Below are positions 1 through 9,581 of a DNA stretch of 64,000 bases, one piece after another (the first letter of the stretch is position 1; the number at the start of each line of letters is the position of its first letter). Source of the stretch: Streptomyces sp. NBC_01351 (GTDB taxonomy: Bacteria > Actinomycetota > Actinomycetes > Streptomycetales > Streptomycetaceae). Position numbers and translations under genes: made by a program. Location: positions 3,096,501-3,160,500 of the forward strand of contig NZ_CP108356.1 in the NCBI RefSeq assembly GCF_036237315.1. The letters run 5' to 3'. The notes under the pieces were generated by a model. The model worked only from the letters and a program-made list of their open reading frames with translations. It did no database searches and was not told where the DNA came from.

Positions 1-321
1 GCGATCCCCCTGGAGGTCGCCGCCTCCTACCGGGCCCGGACTCGGGGCCTCCTCGGCCGGGACGGAGTGACCGGCGCGCTGCTGCTCACCCCCGCCGCGG
101 GCGTGCACACCTTTCGGATGCGGTTCGCGATCGACGTGGCGTACCTGGACCGGAACCTCCGCGTGCTCGCCGTCACCACCATGCCCCCCGGCCGGCTCGG
201 GCTGCCCCGCCCGCGCTCCCGGCACGTCCTGGAGGCCGGGGCCGGGGTGATGGCCGGATGGGGACTGCGGGTCGGAACGAGGGTGAAGGTGGACGTATCA
301 GGGCGTCTCATGCGCGGCTAG
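1..321 (+). CDS. DUF192 family protein, 5' end outside window
   Basis: The reading frame is open from base 1 and ends at TAG 319-321, so the start lies upstream of the window. The visible part has the DUF192 pattern: a short R-x-R-G-L-L segment, then a hydrophobic turn leading to HTFRMRFAIDVAYLD, and a C-terminal half ending in a GWGLRVGTRV-like strand. DUF192 proteins are small beta-rich proteins of unknown biochemical role, often exported in other bacteria. In actinomycetes members are often found near Tad pilus genes; here the nearest such genes are about 39 kb away, so no link is claimed. Family call is by motif recognition only. Confidence 0.75.
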   Translation, partial: AIPLEVAASYRARTRGLLGRDGVTGALLLTPAAGVHTFRMRFAIDVAYLDRNLRVLAVTTMPPGRLGLPRPRSRHVLEAGAGVMAGWGLRVGTRVKVDVSGRLMRG

Positions 322-380
322 GCGAGGCCCCTCCCCGGCGGTAGGTTGGGGCGGTTGAGCTGGGGTCTCAGGGGAGCTGC

Positions 381-998
381 ATGACGGAGAACGCGCGGAT
401 CAAGGCGCTGGAGCAGATCATGCCGGCGACGCACGGAGCCGACGAGGACATCGACTGGCAGGCCGCCGAGGCGGCCTGGGGCACCAGGTTCCCGGCCGAT
501 TTCGTCGCGTTCATGGGCCGCTTCGGCGCCGGCTCCATCAACGGCGAGGCGAGCGTGCTGCTGCCGCTGCCCAAGCCCGGGCTCCAGTGGGACCCGGCGC
601 AAATGGCGGAGGAGACCGCCAACGCCCGGCAGGTCTGGGAGGCCGAGGGCGGCCGGGCCGCCTTCGACGTGGACCCGGAGGCGATCCTCGCCTGGGGCGT
701 CACCGGCGGCGCCGACATCCTGTGCTGGCTGACCTCCGACCCCGACCCGGACCGGTGGCCGGTCCTGGTCTGCGGGCGGCACACCGCCGACTCCTTCGCC
801 GTGTACCCGTACGGCATGGCCGAGTTCCTGTACCGGCTCTGTTCCGACGAGTTCGACGTGAGCCCCGTCAGCATCACCTTCTGGGACGGCGGCCACCTCA
901 GCTTCGTGCACTGGCGCAAGGCCCAGCGCCGGTGGCAGGAGGGCCGCAACCCGGAGACGGGCGAGCCGGACCCCTACGCGGGCGACTTCGCCGACTAG
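381..998 (+). CDS. SMI1/KNR4 (SUKH) family protein
   Basis: A 205-residue soluble protein without signal peptide. The N-terminal 60 residues carry the SUKH signature: an acidic helix, W-x-x-R-F-P-A-D-F spacing, then FMGRFGAGSING. Aromatic and acidic residues follow (a W-L-T-S-D-P-D-P-D-R-W stretch near the middle). SUKH proteins are best known as immunity proteins against contact-dependent or polymorphic toxins, but many Streptomyces members stand alone. No toxin gene is visible beside it. The ATG at 381 is preceded by a GGGGAG ribosome site. A hairpin terminator follows at 1022-1048, so the gene appears monocistronic. Confidence 0.85.
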   Translation: MTENARIKALEQIMPATHGADEDIDWQAAEAAWGTRFPADFVAFMGRFGAGSINGEASVLLPLPKPGLQWDPAQMAEETANARQVWEAEGGRAAFDVDPEAILAWGVTGGADILCWLTSDPDPDRWPVLVCGRHTADSFAVYPYGMAEFLYRLCSDEFDVSPVSITFWDGGHLSFVHWRKAQRRWQEGRNPETGEPDPYAGDFAD

Positions 999-1021
999 TC
1001 CACGCCTTCGCACCGCCCTTC

Positions 1022-1048
1022 AGCCCGTTCCGATACCGGAAACGGGCT
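1022..1048 (+). terminator. intrinsic terminator after the SUKH gene
   Basis: The arms agcccgttccg (1022-1032) and cggaaacgggct (1037-1048) pair with a single-base bulge and a four-base loop. The right arm runs into TTTT. It lies 24 bases after the SUKH stop codon. Confidence 0.75.
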
Positions 1049-1278
1049 TTTCGGCATGTCCCGGGATGTCTACGCGCGTCGGAATTGTGGATCACATATC
1101 GGAAAACACCATTCGGAAATGGCTCAGTTGGAGCATTGACCACAAGTGCTGCCCCAATGGAATCAACCCACCCACCTTCAGGAGAGAATTCCGGCCAACG
1201 GGCCACGGAGGGACACCCCAGCCCGGAGTGACTCATAAGTAGCATCGCCAGCCAAAAGAAATTCAGAGGAATACACCC

Positions 1279-2565
1279 GTGCGACGAAGAATTTTCGGCG
1301 CGCCCGCCACCGCGGTCGTGCTCGCTCTGCTGATACCTCTGACCGCCTGCGGTGACTCCGGAGACGCCTCGGACAGCGAGGGCACACTGCGCCTGGTGGC
1401 GGCCGAATACGGCGACACACCGGCCACGAGTTCCAAGGCGTTCTGGGACAAGGCGACGGCTGATTTCACCGCCGCCCACCCCGGAATCAAGGTCGAGGTG
1501 AGGCTCGTACCGTGGGCCGACATCGACCGTGAGGTCTCCCGCATGGTCAAGGCCGGCAAGGCGCCCGACATCGCCCTCATGGGCTCTTACTCGGACTTCG
1601 CGGCGCAGGGCAAGCTCTATTCCGCGGACGAGCTCCTCTCCGTCACCTCCGAGGCGAACTTCCTGCAGCCCCTCGCCGAGGCCGGCTCCGTCGGGAGCAC
1701 CCTCTACGGTCTGCCGTTCGTGGCGAGCAGCCGCCTGCTCTTCTACAACCAGGCGCACTTCGACAAGGCCGGAGTCAAGCCCCCCAGGACCTGGACCGAG
1801 CTGAAGTCCGTCGCGACGGCGCTCAAGAACAAGGGCGTGAAGTTCCCTTACGCCATGCCCCTGGGCCCCGAGGAGGCGCACGCCGAGGCGCTGATCTGGG
1901 AGCTGAGCAACGGCGGCGGCTACGCGGACAGCAGCGGCAACTACAGCCTGGCCTCCGAGCAGAACGTGAAGACCTGGAGCTGGGTCAAGGAGCACATGGT
2001 CGGAGCCGGTCTCACCGGCCCCACCCCGCCGTCCCAGCTCAACCGTGCCGACGCCTTCGCGGCCTTCCTGCGCGGCGAGGTCGGCATGCTCAACGGCTAC
2101 CCCTCCCTCGCCCACGAGGCGCGCGCCAAGGGCATCAGCGTCGGCACCATCGAGATGCCGGTCTCCGACGACCTCGGCGCCGGCGCGACCCCGCCGACCG
2201 TCGGCGTGGCCGACTGGATGATGGCGTTCAAGCAGAACGACAACCGCAAGCCGATCAGCCAGTTCCTGGACTTCATCTACCAGGACAAGAACCTGACGGA
2301 GTTCGCCAACCGGTACCACCTGCTGCCGTCCACCGTCTCCGCCCAGCGCGCCGTCGCGGGCAGCGGCGGCATCGACAGGAACGACACGCAGTTCCTGACG
2401 GCGCTGCGCGGCGCCCAGCTCTACCCGGTGAACGACCCGGCCTGGGTGACCGTCAGCGACACCATCAAGCGCAACATCGGACGCGCCGTGGAGCCCAACG
2501 GCAACCCGAAGGCCGTGCTGGAGGAGATCGCCGCCAAGGCGACCGAGGCCTCCAAGAACCGCTGA
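1279..2565 (+). CDS. ABC transporter solute-binding lipoprotein (family 1, sugar type)
   Basis: A 428-residue lipoprotein. The signal peptide ends in the lipobox LTAC with the lipidated Cys at residue 24. The mature part has the family-1 extracellular solute-binding layout: FWDKATADFTAAHPGIKVEV, then KAPDIALMGSYSDFAAQG, and later LPFVASSRLLFYN followed by a WTELKS segment. Such proteins capture oligosaccharides or other polar solutes for an ABC importer. No permease or ATPase genes sit next to it, so it is an orphan binding protein or pairs with a distant importer. The GTG start at 1279 was chosen because the positively charged signal peptide n-region (MRRR) begins there. Confidence 0.88.
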   Translation: MRRRIFGAPATAVVLALLIPLTACGDSGDASDSEGTLRLVAAEYGDTPATSSKAFWDKATADFTAAHPGIKVEVRLVPWADIDREVSRMVKAGKAPDIALMGSYSDFAAQGKLYSADELLSVTSEANFLQPLAEAGSVGSTLYGLPFVASSRLLFYNQAHFDKAGVKPPRTWTELKSVATALKNKGVKFPYAMPLGPEEAHAEALIWELSNGGGYADSSGNYSLASEQNVKTWSWVKEHMVGAGLTGPTPPSQLNRADAFAAFLRGEVGMLNGYPSLAHEARAKGISVGTIEMPVSDDLGAGATPPTVGVADWMMAFKQNDNRKPISQFLDFIYQDKNLTEFANRYHLLPSTVSAQRAVAGSGGIDRNDTQFLTALRGAQLYPVNDPAWVTVSDTIKRNIGRAVEPNGNPKAVLEEIAAKATEASKNR

Positions 2566-2712
2566 ACGGCCCTTTGAAGCAGGACCTTCTCCCCCTGTCG
2601 CGGCACACTCCCTGCGGCAGGACGGCCATGACGGCACTCGATCCGAGGCCGCGGCCCGGTCGCCCATCACGCACCCACAAGGTGCTCGGGGCGGCAGGCC
2701 ACCACCACTGCG

Positions 2713-3342
2713 TCAGCGCTGCCGGCCGTGGTCCTGGGCGAACGCCGTCCGGTACTGCTCGCAGCTGGAGTCCCAGCGCAGCGAGCCCGTGAGCGTCCCG
2801 TAGCCCGAGCGCGTGACGGACCATTCCACCGTGTACTCACCGGTGTCACACGCGATCCGCTTGCCGCCCGGCACCTTCGCGCGCCCCGTCGCCGGCTTCC
2901 CGGTCAGCTCCTGACGCACCTCGCCCGCCTTGGCGCGCTCCCCGGCACGGCGCAGGACGGCGTGTACGACGATCGGGTGCGTTCCCTCCTTGGTCGTGAG
3001 CGTCTTCTTGACCACCGTCGAGTCCGACACCGCCCAGGCGAACTCGTAACCCGGCTGCCAGGCGAGGGTCTTGGGGTCGGGTACCTGCCGCTTGTAGTCC
3101 GGGGCGGCCGCGGGTCCGGGGCCGGTGACCGTCTTGTACTGGATCCCGGGGTGGAAGCGGAACTGCGCCTCCACCTTGTGCATCTCGTCCTTGGTCCACA
3201 TCGACTTCATGGCCTTCTCGCCATTGGACGGGTCCTGGAGGAACGAGGTCCCCTCGGCGGCGGTGGCCGCCTGGCCGAGGGCGGGGGCGAGGGCCGCCGC
3301 GGCGGTGGCGAGGGCGAGGGCTGCGATGCGGGTGCGCTTCAT
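2713..3342 (-). CDS. secreted protein of unknown function
   Basis: A 209-residue protein with a clear Sec signal peptide (MKRTRIAAL followed by an alanine-rich core and a likely cleavage near residue 28). The mature region starts TSFLQDPSNGEKAMK and is hydrophilic. Two Cys (in KRIACDTGEY and WDSSCEQYR) could form one disulfide. I recognise no domain. It is convergent with the solute-binding protein gene and divergent from the hydrolase gene at 3506. Because it is a single gene with its own signal peptide, it probably encodes a freely secreted or wall-associated protein. Confidence 0.7.
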   Translation of the reverse strand: MKRTRIAALALATAAAALAPALGQAATAAEGTSFLQDPSNGEKAMKSMWTKDEMHKVEAQFRFHPGIQYKTVTGPGPAAAPDYKRQVPDPKTLAWQPGYEFAWAVSDSTVVKKTLTTKEGTHPIVVHAVLRRAGERAKAGEVRQELTGKPATGRAKVPGGKRIACDTGEYTVEWSVTRSGYGTLTGSLRWDSSCEQYRTAFAQDHGRQR

Positions 3343-3505
3343 GCCCGGTCCAACGGGGCCCTCCGGCGGGCCGGAACGACGCCGGGCGCGCTTTCACCCG
3401 TACGTGAGCCGTTGGAGCTCGGAATATCCCATGATCGGCGGCCGTTGGCGGATGTCGGATGCCGGACGGCTTCGATCCGGCGGTCGAGTGATCCAGGGGG
3501 ATCTC

Positions 3506-4633
3506 ATGGGCGTACGCGTGAACGGCACGGTGGCGGCGGGCTGGCAGTCGGTGCAGGAGGAGTTCGAGGCCTTCGTGGCCGCCGAGCCGCACTCCCCCGA
3601 GGCCCAGTTCGTGGTGCACCACGAGGGCCGGCGCGTGGTCGACCTGTGGGCGGGCGAGGACACCGACGGGGAGACCCTCAGCGGGGTCTACTCGGTCACG
3701 AAGGGCGCGGCGCACCTGGTGGTCGCGCTGCTCGTGCAGGACGGCGTCCTGGAGTGGGACCGTCCGGTGTCGGCGTACTGGCCGGAGTTCACCGGGGACG
3801 GCAAGGAGCGGCTGACACTGCGCCAGCTCATCAGCCACCAGTCCGGGCTGATCAACACCGACGAGGGCTTCGACTACGAGGAGATCGCGGACGACGCGCT
3901 GATCGCGGCGCGGCTTGCCGCGCAGAAGCCGTTTTGGGAGCCCGGGACGGCGTACGGCTACCACGCCTTCGTGATCGGCGCGCTGACCGGCGAGGTGGTG
4001 CGGCGGGCGACGGGCAGGTCGATCCAGGAGGTCTACGAGGAGCGCCTGCGCGCCCCGTACGGGCTGGACCTGTACCTGGGCCTGCCCCGGTCGGAGGAGG
4101 CCCGGTGGAAGCCGGTGCTGGAGATGCTGCCGACGCCCGAACAGGCCGCCGCCCCGGCGGAGCCGCTGCCGGAGCTCCTGTCCGTCGCCTTCAACGCGCA
4201 CCGGGAGCCCCCGATGGACCTGATCGCCCATGCCAACCACCCGAGCACCCGGGAGCTCGGCCCGGCATCGGCGGGCGGCATGGGCTCGGCGCGCGGTATC
4301 GCGGCCCTGTACGCGGCTGCCATCAGCGAGGTCGACGGCCGGGCCCCGCTGCTGGCGGCGGACACGGCGGCGGAGGTCGCGAAGCTGAACACGCCGGGCC
4401 CGGACCTCGTCACCTCGGAGCCGGACCACTTCGGACTGGGCTTCAAGCAGCTTCCGGAGGTGGGCCCGCGGGCCTTCGGGCACAGCGGCGCGGCGGGCGC
4501 GCTGGGCTACGCCGATCCGGACACGAAGGTCGCGTACGGGTACACGCGCCGCCGTTTCGGCTTCCCGGGCGGTGCGGCCCCCGAGAACGGGCGCCTGACG
4601 GCGGCGGTGCTGAAGGTGGCCCGGGGGCTCTAG
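3506..4633 (+). CDS. serine hydrolase, beta-lactamase/family VIII esterase fold
   Basis: A 375-residue cytoplasmic-looking enzyme (no signal peptide). The active-site serine is in S-V-T-K (Ser63, Lys66), the SxxK motif of class C beta-lactamases and family VIII carboxylesterases. The second motif reads AYGYHAF, the Y-x-H-A form common in EstB-type esterases rather than the Y-S-N of true beta-lactamases. Near the C terminus FGHSGAAG supplies the HxG motif. This points to an esterase of unknown substrate rather than antibiotic resistance. The ATG at 3506 is preceded by GGGGG at a good distance; the frame is open further upstream but without a ribosome site. Confidence 0.85.
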   Translation: MGVRVNGTVAAGWQSVQEEFEAFVAAEPHSPEAQFVVHHEGRRVVDLWAGEDTDGETLSGVYSVTKGAAHLVVALLVQDGVLEWDRPVSAYWPEFTGDGKERLTLRQLISHQSGLINTDEGFDYEEIADDALIAARLAAQKPFWEPGTAYGYHAFVIGALTGEVVRRATGRSIQEVYEERLRAPYGLDLYLGLPRSEEARWKPVLEMLPTPEQAAAPAEPLPELLSVAFNAHREPPMDLIAHANHPSTRELGPASAGGMGSARGIAALYAAAISEVDGRAPLLAADTAAEVAKLNTPGPDLVTSEPDHFGLGFKQLPEVGPRAFGHSGAAGALGYADPDTKVAYGYTRRRFGFPGGAAPENGRLTAAVLKVARGL

Positions 4634-4648
4634 GGCGTGCCCTGAACC

Positions 4649-4673
4649 GGGTCCGGGTCCGGGTCCGGGTCCG
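4649..4673. repeat. short tandem repeat GGGTCC
   Basis: About four copies of a six-base GGGTCC-type unit lie between the convergent hydrolase gene and the NTF2-like gene. It has no coding role that I can see. Confidence 0.7.
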
Positions 4674-4675
4674 GC

Positions 4676-5005
4676 TCAGGCCTGGCCGGTTTCGAAGCGG
4701 CTGATCTTTCCGCCGCCGGGCGCGATGACGAACCGCCAGGCGGTGCGCATCTCGCCCCAGGTGTCGTTGCGGAAGTTGGCGACGAGGCGGCGGCCGCCGT
4801 CGGACTCGGTCTGGACGTCCATGTGGCCGCCGGAGTCGAAGATCTCCTTGTCGATCCACTGCTGGAGGTCGCGGTCGGATCCGTCATCGGACATGGTCGC
4901 GTCGCCGGTCAGGAGCGCGAGGAAGGCGTCCTTGTCGTGCGCGTTGACGGCGGCGACGAGGGCGCCGACCACGGGGTCGGAGAGTTTGGCGGGGGCGATG
5001 GTCAC
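4676..5005 (-). CDS. NTF2-like (SnoaL-type) small protein
   Basis: A 109-residue protein starting at GTG 5005 (MTIAPAKLSDPVVG), with GGAGG just upstream on the minus strand. The sequence AAVNAHDKDAFLALLTGDAT is the classical first helix and strand of NTF2-like folds, and the tail RTAWRFVIAPGGGKISRFET fits the closing beta strands. Such proteins may be enzymes or ligand-binding domains, and the active site cannot be told here. Upstream the same reading frame stays open into the neighbouring broken transposase, so a read-through fusion is formally possible. The ribosome site argues for an independent start. Confidence 0.8.
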   Translation of the reverse strand: MTIAPAKLSDPVVGALVAAVNAHDKDAFLALLTGDATMSDDGSDRDLQQWIDKEIFDSGGHMDVQTESDGGRRLVANFRNDTWGEMRTAWRFVIAPGGGKISRFETGQA

Positions 5006-5089
5006 GGGGGCCTCCGGGTGGGGCGTGTCGGCGGTCGGGCGTACGTTCGTACGTAGCCAGGGAACACCGTTGCTATGCGATCGGCCGGT

Positions 5090-6735
5090 ATTGGCCGAAT
5101 CGCCACGAACCGTGCCGGACGCTGGGCGCCTGGCACCGGGTGTCTCCCGAACGGTCTTGGAGACGGAGAACAGCACGAGCTGGTCGCTTCGGTCCCGACA
5201 GGTCTTGCCACCACGGTGGGGTGTGCCTGTGGTCCTTGGCGGGCTCGCGGTCCCGCGAGCCCTCGGGCGGGGAACGGTCTGGCCGGTAGCTCTCCGCACA
5301 ACGATCCTCTGGTCGTGTGCGGTCACACCTGGCCGACGCCGGAGCCCGTGTCCGAGGGCGCGCCTGCCGATCGCCACCGAGGCCGCATGGTGCCCGGTGA
5401 CGGTGGTCTTCGATTGCTGCTGGAGCGGTGCCTTCCAGTGCTGGCTGCCCCAGCGAGAGGTGTAGGCGGGGTCCACCGCAACGACGACGAGCCCGGCGTG
5501 GTGGGCCATGCCACGCGCGCGTTCCCGGAAGCGTGCGGTGGGGAGTCCGGCGACCGTGCGCCGGAACGTCTTGCCTCGTTCACCGCGTCCCATGGTTTCG
5601 CGGCCTGTGGCACGGGCGCCGGCAAAGCCGAGGTTCTCGATCGCCAGGCCGGCGCAGCCGTTCGCCTTGGCGAGGCCGATCAGTTCGGTGATCGCGGCCC
5701 GCAGGCGCCCGTCGCGCTGGGATGCGGGGCCGGTCAGGCTGATGGGCACCGTGAGCGGCACGCCGACCGGGTTGCCGTGTGGGTCCACGACGCACACGGC
5801 GAGGTGGTCGGCGTGAGGTCCACGGCCAGCAGCCTGGCGCCGGTGGCGGCCAGCTCGACCGGGGTGGGCTGCACTGTCTTCGGGGTGGACCACGAGGCAT
5901 CGAGGTACCAGCGGCCACGCACGGGGTCGTGAGTGATGTCGTAACGGACGGCCTGGCTGGCGGTGACCCGGTCCACCCACTCCTCCCCGCGATGGTTGAA
6001 CGTGACCGTGCAGGCGAGCCGGTAGCGGCCGCGCGGTGTGTTCGCGAGGTGCCTGAGCGGTTCCGGCAGGACGATCGTGACCGTGCCGTCGGCCGGGTCC
6101 ACGGTGATCGTGTAGTTGCCGTGCGGAGCGCCGGACTCGCCGTCGGCAGTCAGGAACATGCGCGCTGCGTCCCACCGCTCCCGCCACTCGGGTTCGGTAA
6201 GCCCGGCGTCACCGAGGTGGTGTCGGGTCTTCACCAGTCGCCTGCCGCCGACAACGATCGCTGGATGGCCGGCCTCGATACGTGCCTCCACCTCGGCCAG
6301 ACGGGCTGTGAGTGCCCGCAACCGGTACTGCTTTTGTGCACGCTCGGCCCGGTCCCGATATCCGCGGACACCGGCCACACGTTGCCCGCACGGCACCGCT
6401 GAACGCTGACGGATCTTCACAATGGCCCGGCGCAGGAACGCCCGTTCATCGAACAGGCATCGCAGGCTGAGCTGGTACTGGTCCTCACTGGCCCGGGTGA
6501 TCGCACCCGCCCAACGTGAAGACGACACCTTCGTCAGCGCCCGCTTACGCTCCGCCCGCCGATTGTCCTTCACTGCCACCCTGCCGATCCGGACACGCCC
6601 CGCCAGATCCACACGCGCATGGTGACCGAGGTGCTCCCCCAGGAGCGTCAGAACCTTCACATCCGCCGAACCCAGGCGCAGCCGGTCACGGATACGCGCA
6701 CCTGCAGGGGCCGCGACCGTGAACGGATCGGCCAC
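5090..6735 (-). pseudogene. TnpB-related transposase, frameshifted
   Basis: Two overlapping minus-strand frames together give a TnpB-related protein of the type without a C-terminal zinc finger. The first frame (from GTG 6735) ends its homology at LLAVDL, the first RuvC aspartate. The rest lies in the next frame and begins ADHLAVCVVDPHGNPVG. It holds the RuvC glutamate motif AIENLGFA and the final VAVDPAYTSRWGSQHW block. The break is at about 5813-5816, where one A seems to be missing from an expected VDLNADHLAV sequence. No stop codon separates the second frame from the NTF2-like gene. This may be a real inactivation or a sequencing error. The 3' boundary given is approximate. The element sits between the deacetylase and NTF2-like genes. 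Confidence 0.78.
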
Positions 6736-6904
6736 CGTCCGCAGTTCGCGCCTCCTCCCACGTGCACCGCGCCCCACCAGCCACCCCCTCCACTTACCAC
6801 AGCGGACATAGCGATCCTCACAGGCAACCAGTCCAGACACGACCGCGAGCCCTGCAACGCGGTGCCGTTCACCCAAACGAGATACCGACGGCCGGGGCGG
6901 CGTG

Positions 6905-7696
6905 TCAGGAGGTGCGGACCGGGAAGCCGGTGGGCCGGCCCTGTTCCTTCAGCCAGGCCAGTACCTGGTCCAGTGCCTCGACGGTCTGCGCGCGGTTGCC
7001 GCCGCCGTCGTGGAAGAGCACGGTCGGGCCGTTGGCGAGCTCGCGCTTCACGGCGTCGACGATGGCGGCCGTGCCCGGCTTCTCGAAGTCCTTGGTGTCG
7101 ACGTTCCAGCCGAGCGGGCGCATGCCGTTCGCGGCGGCGATGCGGCGGCTGTCGGGGGTGAAGGCGCCGCCGGGGGCCCGGTAGTAGTCGACCTTCGCAC
7201 CGGCGCCCGCGGCTTCCTCGATCAGCTTCTTCGCGTCCAGGATCTGCTGTTCCTGGTAGGCGAAGGGCTTCTTGTCCATGGTCGTGTCGTGGTCCATGGT
7301 GTGGTCGCAGAGCCGGTGCCCGGCCGCGACGACCTTCTTCACGAGGTCGGGGTGGGCCTTGGCCTGCGGTCCGAGCATGCAGAAGGTCGCCTTCACGTCG
7401 TACGCGGCGAGGACCTCGAGCACCTTCGGGGTCCATCGGGGGTCGGGGCCGTCGTCGATGGTGATGTTGACCGCGTTCGCGCCGCCTTCCGACGCGTGGG
7501 CTATGGACTCGGGTATCCGCTGCGGTTGTTGCTGCTGTGCCGGCTCGGCGTCCTGCTGCCGCGACACGTCCTGGCGCGGGGCCCGGTCCCCCGAGTCGAC
7601 GAGGGCCGTCACTCCCCAGACCGTGGCCGCCACGGCGACGGCCGAGGCCGCCACGGCGGCACGGGCCTTGATGCCCTGCTTGTCCATCCTGTCCAC
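6905..7696 (-). CDS. polysaccharide deacetylase (NodB domain), membrane-anchored or secreted
   Basis: A 263-residue carbohydrate esterase family 4 enzyme. An N-terminal hydrophobic segment (residues about 12-32) acts as signal or anchor, followed by a Q-rich linker. The NodB motifs are all present: NITIDDGPD (Asp81, Asp82), DHTMDHD with the two metal histidines (His132, His136), YRAPGG, LGWNVDTKDF, and the final LFHDGGG. It should remove acetyl groups from peptidoglycan, chitin or a similar cell-surface glycan outside the membrane. Two nearby ATG codons (7696 and 7687) could start it. The broken transposase lies directly downstream. Confidence 0.9.
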   Translation of the reverse strand: MDRMDKQGIKARAAVAASAVAVAATVWGVTALVDSGDRAPRQDVSRQQDAEPAQQQQPQRIPESIAHASEGGANAVNITIDDGPDPRWTPKVLEVLAAYDVKATFCMLGPQAKAHPDLVKKVVAAGHRLCDHTMDHDTTMDKKPFAYQEQQILDAKKLIEEAAGAGAKVDYYRAPGGAFTPDSRRIAAANGMRPLGWNVDTKDFEKPGTAAIVDAVKRELANGPTVLFHDGGGNRAQTVEALDQVLAWLKEQGRPTGFPVRTS

Positions 7697-7861
7697 TCCC
7701 CATCCGCCTTGTGAGCGTTCTGTGGATCAGGACGATCTCCGCAGCGGGGAGGTTCCAGCCAAATGGGCCATAAAATCCAGTTAATGGGACAGATGGGATG
7801 GATGGGAGGGATGAGATGGACGTGACTGAACCGTGCGGGCGGATGACGCGTGTTCGGCGAA

Positions 7862-7903
7862 GGACCGGCCCCGGTGGATCCGTTCGTCCACCGGGGCCGG
7901 TCC
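7862..7903 (-). terminator. strong hairpin after the MFS gene
   Basis: A perfect 17-bp stem (7862-7878 with 7887-7903) closes an eight-base loop. It lies 22 bases beyond the stop of the MFS transporter gene on the minus strand. No T-run follows, which is common for terminators in high-GC actinomycetes. Confidence 0.75.
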
Positions 7904-7924
7904 GTCGTCACGTGCCGTCATACG

Positions 7925-9532
7925 TCAGTGCGCGAGCGACTCCTGCTGCGCCGGCGCGGCCTTGCCACCCCGCGTGTTGTCGTCCGCGTCACCCTCGGCC
8001 GGGGCCGGGCCCGCGCCCCGGAGCGGGACCTCCTTGACGAACCAGGCCGCCAGGAAGCCCAGTACGGCGATGCCCGCGCCGAGCAGGAACGCGGAGTGCG
8101 TACCGGCCGCCACCGCGTGCTGGTAGGCCTCGCGCACGGCTTCCGGGAGCTTGGCCAGGCTGGCGGCGTCGAGTTGGGCGGAGCCGGCGGCGCCGGCCGC
8201 CTCCGGGCCGAGGCGCTCGGACATGGCGTCCGTGACCCGGGTGGTGAAGAGGGAGCCCATCAGGGCCACGCCGAAGGAGCCTCCGAGCGTACGGAAGAGG
8301 GTCGCGGAGGAGGACGCGACGCCCATGTCCTTCATGTCGACGCTGTTCTGCGCGACCAGCATGGTGATCTGCATGAGGAAGCCGAGTCCGGCGCCCAGGA
8401 TGGCCATGTACACGCCGGAGACCAGGCGGGTGGTGCCGGTGTCCATCGTCGCGAGCAGGAACAGCCCGACGACCATGAGCGCGCCGCCGATGATCGGGAA
8501 CATCTCGTACTTGCCGCTGTTGGTGGTGACGCGGCCCGCGATCAGCGAGACGAGCATCATCGAGAGCAGCATCGGCAGCAGGAGCAGGCCCGAGTTGGTG
8601 GCGGAGGCGCCCTGCACCGACTGCTGGAACAGCGGGAGGTAGAGCACGCCGCCGAACATCGCGAAGCCGACCAGGAAGCCGATCACGGACATCAGGGTGA
8701 AGTTGCGGCTGCGGAAGATGTGCAGCGGCATGATCGGCTCGGCGGCCTTGGTCTGGGAGTAGATGAAGGCCGCCGTGGACGCGATGCCGACGGCGATCAG
8801 ACCGGTGATCTCGCCGGAGCTCCACGCGTACTCGGTGCCGCCCCAGGTGGTGACGAGCACGGTGGAGGTGATGGCGATGGTCAGCAGCGCCGCGCCGAGG
8901 TAGTCGATCTTCGGGCGCGTCTGCTCCGTCCGCTTCGGCAGGTGCAGCACCGCCGTCACCATCGCGAGCGCGACCGCGCCGAGCGGCAGGTTGATGTAGA
9001 AGGACCAGCGCCAGCCCATGTGGTCGGTGATGGTGCCGCCGACCAGCGGGCCGCCGATCATGGCGAGGGCCATCACGCCGGCCATCATGCCCTGGTACTT
9101 GCCGCGCTCGCGGGGCGGGATCAGGTCGCCGATGATCGCCATGACGCCGACCATCAGACCGCCGGCGCCGAGGCCCTGGATCGCGCGGAAGCCGATCAGC
9201 TGGCCCATGTCCTGGGCCATGCCGCTGAGTGCGGAGCCGATCAGGAAGATGACGATCGAGACGAGGAAGGAGCCCTTCCGCCCGTACAGGTCGCCGATCT
9301 TGCCCCAGATGGGGGTGGAGGCCGCGGTGGCCAGGGTGTAGGCGGTGACCACCCAGGAGAGGTGCTCCAGACCGCCGAGCTCGCCGACGATCGTGGGCAT
9401 CGCGGTGCCGATGATCATGTTGTCGAGCATGGCCAGCAGCATCGCGATCATGAGTGCCATGAGGACGACCCGCACGCTGCGCGGCTTCACCCCCTCCGGG
9501 GTCTCGGCCGATTTCGCCACGTCCACCGCCAT
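7925..9532 (-). CDS. MFS drug transporter, DHA2 (14-TM) family
   Basis: A 535-residue integral membrane protein. After a short basic N terminus come about fourteen hydrophobic helices. Family motifs are visible: LDNMIIGTAMPTI (DHA2 motif D1), the loop GKIGDLYGRK (motif A), RAIQGLGAGG (motif B) and GPLVGGTITDHMGWRW (motif C of antiporters). It should export drugs or toxic compounds in exchange for protons. The ATG at 9532 is preceded by GGGGAG; longer frames upstream would run through the shared promoter. It is divergent from a TetR gene and has two operator-like palindromes in the promoter, so it is very likely repressed by that TetR protein. Confidence 0.92.
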   Translation of the reverse strand: MAVDVAKSAETPEGVKPRSVRVVLMALMIAMLLAMLDNMIIGTAMPTIVGELGGLEHLSWVVTAYTLATAASTPIWGKIGDLYGRKGSFLVSIVIFLIGSALSGMAQDMGQLIGFRAIQGLGAGGLMVGVMAIIGDLIPPRERGKYQGMMAGVMALAMIGGPLVGGTITDHMGWRWSFYINLPLGAVALAMVTAVLHLPKRTEQTRPKIDYLGAALLTIAITSTVLVTTWGGTEYAWSSGEITGLIAVGIASTAAFIYSQTKAAEPIMPLHIFRSRNFTLMSVIGFLVGFAMFGGVLYLPLFQQSVQGASATNSGLLLLPMLLSMMLVSLIAGRVTTNSGKYEMFPIIGGALMVVGLFLLATMDTGTTRLVSGVYMAILGAGLGFLMQITMLVAQNSVDMKDMGVASSSATLFRTLGGSFGVALMGSLFTTRVTDAMSERLGPEAAGAAGSAQLDAASLAKLPEAVREAYQHAVAAGTHSAFLLGAGIAVLGFLAAWFVKEVPLRGAGPAPAEGDADDNTRGGKAAPAQQESLAH

Positions 9533-9581
9533 GTCCACTCCCCGTGTACTTCTTCTGGTGCCAATCCGTTCACCGGTACTT

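Noticed and set aside
2728-4704. A 658-codon open frame on the plus strand and a long one opposite it
   Set aside because: They overlap the secreted-protein gene and the hydrolase gene in other frames and show no motif; composition is that of shadow frames.
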